A stretch of 7,286 nt of DNA, taken from NCBI GenBank assembly GCA_031282465.1, contig JAITDR010000224.1, positions 1-7,286 of the forward strand, read 5' to 3'. Both the position numbers and the translations under genes were made by a program. The notes under the pieces were generated by a model, which did no database searches, had not been told where the DNA came from, and worked only from the letters and a program-made list of their open reading frames with translations. Positions 6,501 through 7,286 of the stretch are shown piece after piece (the stretch's first letter is position 1; the number at the start of each line of letters is the position of its first letter). Source of the stretch: Desulfovibrio sp. (GTDB lineage: Bacteria; Desulfobacterota; Desulfovibrionia; Desulfovibrionales; Desulfovibrionaceae).

Positions 6501-7286
6501 CTCAGCCTGGAGGTGGATCCTTCCATCCCCCCCGTTCTCCTGGGAGACCCCCTGCGGCTGCAGCAGGTCTTGCTCAACTTGATGGACAACGCCTTCAAGT
6601 TCACCGAAAAAGGCTCCGTGACCGTCCGCGCGGCCGTATCCGGCCGCAGCGACCGGGACGTGACCCTGGACTTCGCTGTGGAGGATACCGGCATCGGCAT
6701 GAGCCCCGAACAGGCCGAGAGGATTTTCTCCGCCTTCAGTCAGGCGGACAGTTCCTTCACCCGCAAATACGGCGGCACCGGCCTCGGCCTGACCATCGCC
6801 CGCGAAATGGTGGAACTCATGGGCGGGAAGATCACCGTCGCCGGCGAAGAAGGCAAGGGTTCGGTCTTCAGCTTTTCATGCACCTTTCCTCTGCCCGAAG
6901 AGGAGGAGAAAACCCCCGGACCGGGAGAGGGCGAGACGGCAGGCGCGGAACGTGAGGAAAGTGCGGACGAAAACGCCGTGTTGAGCGGCATGCGCGTTTT
7001 GCTGGTGGAAGACAACGAGATCAACAGCATGATCGCATGCGAACTGCTCAGTTCCGTCGACGTTGAGGTGACAACGGCGGAAAACGGCGAGGAAGCCTTG
7101 AAAGTTCTGGAAGAGACGCCCCGGAACGGGGGCAGGCCGCCCTTTGACGTCGTACTCATGGATCTGCAAATGCCGGTCATGGACGGCTACGAGGCCACCA
7201 GGCGCATTCTGGACAGCCGGGAATACCCGGACATGCCGATTTTCGCCATGACGGCTCATGCCTATCCGGAAGAACGGGAGCGCGCC
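3540..7286 (+). CDS. Cache-HAMP hybrid sensor histidine kinase with two kinase cores (3' end cut by window)
   Basis: 1249 codons are visible and still open at the right edge. Order: membrane segment 1 (about 10-31); a large periplasmic double-Cache-like sensor (32-393) with DWYIVPKTT and FPIIY motifs near 158-195; membrane segment 2 (396-418); HAMP (419-472); a short coiled coil; HisKA with His503 in SHELRTP; HATPase with N box around NLIGNAIKF (618-626), DTGIGI (649-654) and GGTGLGL (678-684); receiver 1 (757-876) with DD 763-764, Asp808, Thr838 and Lys860; a second HisKA with His900 in SHEIRTP; a second HATPase with NLMDNAFKF, DTGIGM (1049-1054) and GGTGLGL (1078-1084); and receiver 2 with ED 1157-1158, Asp1208 and Thr1238, cut before its Lys. 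All phosphotransfer residues are present, so both cores look active. It should sense a small periplasmic ligand and run a phosphorelay; an Hpt domain or partner lies outside the window. The start at 3540 puts the first membrane segment at the N-terminus, but no good Shine-Dalgarno precedes it, and an in-frame ATG exists at 3363. Confidence 0.93.
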   Translation, partial: MLKNLGLQTKIFFLVSSVVVVSFVILTMIVSNKTFEMAKKDAFSLAEETADKYKNEIKAELQGARITSETLSTVFETLKDHGLTDRTMMNDILRNTLAKKEYITAFCIAYEPDALDGKDKQFAGKKPEYDETGRYAPYWNKLGGNIAVEPLYDIDTADWYIVPKTTLHEYITDPYPYEVQGHPVMLASLIFPIIYKEKFIGIVSSDIVLDKLQEMISKVNPHGQEGYTEILSNAGSIVAHPDKSLLGKDLRVESAYDMLTADASLLSAAIRLADEYLAENSVKDPEDKEQVETYENNKRFADALRNYAATSDKSALDLSLPDADLAGALLKADPARLRCAAEAKAAVKNGETYIFGGRDYYTVYMPIQFSSVTSPWSVAVSIPMTKILDNAAGIRNYVILASVLAICVIAFMLYIIAGSVARPILELSNTAKILGEGNFDAQVPLIQSNDEIGALSVTFRFMTEKINSLIREMQNYAKALEEKNIYLNRLNELKDEFLANTSHELRTPINGIIGIVESMIDGATGRLSKEQKYNLAIVVNSGKRLSNMINDILDFTRLKNKEITLQIKALELKTLVDTVIVLSKPLTKGKDLALVNEIDDSLPAIAADENRIQQILHNLIGNAIKFTEKGTIRVSASVANGKAAVTVSDTGIGIPEDKFETIFESFEQVDGSTAREYGGTGLGLSITKKIVELHGGTIRVASRPGAGSAFTFTIPVSDGTIDVGAAASPTTLIDAEDFAPVDGEERGTGEARAEGGYRILVVDDEPVNIQVLSNLLSIRDYHVTKAYNGAEALGLITSGEKFDLVLLDVMMPKMSGYDVCSRLRETYSLYDLPVLMLTAKNRIQDVVLGLQVGANDYLPKPFDKEELLARVKTLLELKSAVTASMAATKVKNVFLANMSHEIRTPLNAVIGLTRLLLKTSLDDRQRDYATKMGGAASTLLGIVNDILDFSKVEAGKMTLERIPVDVRGVLGDIAAGFQERSADSGIALSLEVDPSIPPVLLGDPLRLQQVLLNLMDNAFKFTEKGSVTVRAAVSGRSDRDVTLDFAVEDTGIGMSPEQAERIFSAFSQADSSFTRKYGGTGLGLTIAREMVELMGGKITVAGEEGKGSVFSFSCTFPLPEEEEKTPGPGEGETAGAEREESADENAVLSGMRVLLVEDNEINSMIACELLSSVDVEVTTAENGEEALKVLEETPRNGGRPPFDVVLMDLQMPVMDGYEATRRILDSREYPDMPIFAMTAHAYPEERERA

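Overview
The window is about 7.3 kb of fairly GC-rich bacterial DNA. It carries two complete genes, one large gene cut by the right edge, and possibly the last codons of a gene cut by the left edge. Spaced Shine-Dalgarno sites, a sigma70-type promoter, a fused MFS/spermidine-synthase-like protein and a Cache-HAMP hybrid histidine kinase point to a Gram-negative bacterium. A Desulfovibrionaceae-like or other gut-type anaerobe is my best guess from overall style, but this is weak inference because no rRNA or marker gene is present.

Layout: (1) 2-70, plus strand: a possible proline-rich C-terminus of a truncated gene. (2) 154-1101, minus strand: an alpha/beta hydrolase of the hormone-sensitive-lipase (HSL) type. 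It has HGGGH and GDSAGG motifs, but a Cys sits where the family normally has its catalytic Asp. (3) 1108-1602: a 495-bp divergent intergenic region full of stem-loops. At least six inverted repeats lie between 1132 and 1453. Three diverged copies of a composite unit (GC-rich hairpin, then CCGCCGG-x-GGCAT, then a CAAC-starting AT-richer tail with dyad symmetry) lie at 1269-1481. A good promoter and Shine-Dalgarno site for the next gene sit at its right end. (4) 1603-3279, plus strand: an integral membrane protein fused to a spermidine-synthase-fold (SAM-dependent) domain, with a duplicated basic 17-residue insert in one loop. (5) 3280-3539: a GC-rich spacer with small hairpins, partly open in frame with the next gene. 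(6) 3540 to the window edge, plus strand: a giant hybrid sensor kinase, TM-Cache-TM-HAMP-HisKA-HATPase-REC-HisKA-HATPase-REC, with two complete kinase cores in one chain.

Nothing shows that the three main genes form one pathway. The hydrolase and the membrane synthase-like gene diverge from the repeat-rich region and could share regulation there. The kinase gene is separated by 260 bp and changes sharply in base composition at its start, so it is probably an independent signalling gene. I see no CRISPR array, tRNA, rRNA, transposase or phage gene. I do not see a convincing new multi-gene system. The most unusual items are the triplicated hairpin units, the hydrolase with an altered catalytic triad, and the double-core kinase with a large helical insert in its sensor.
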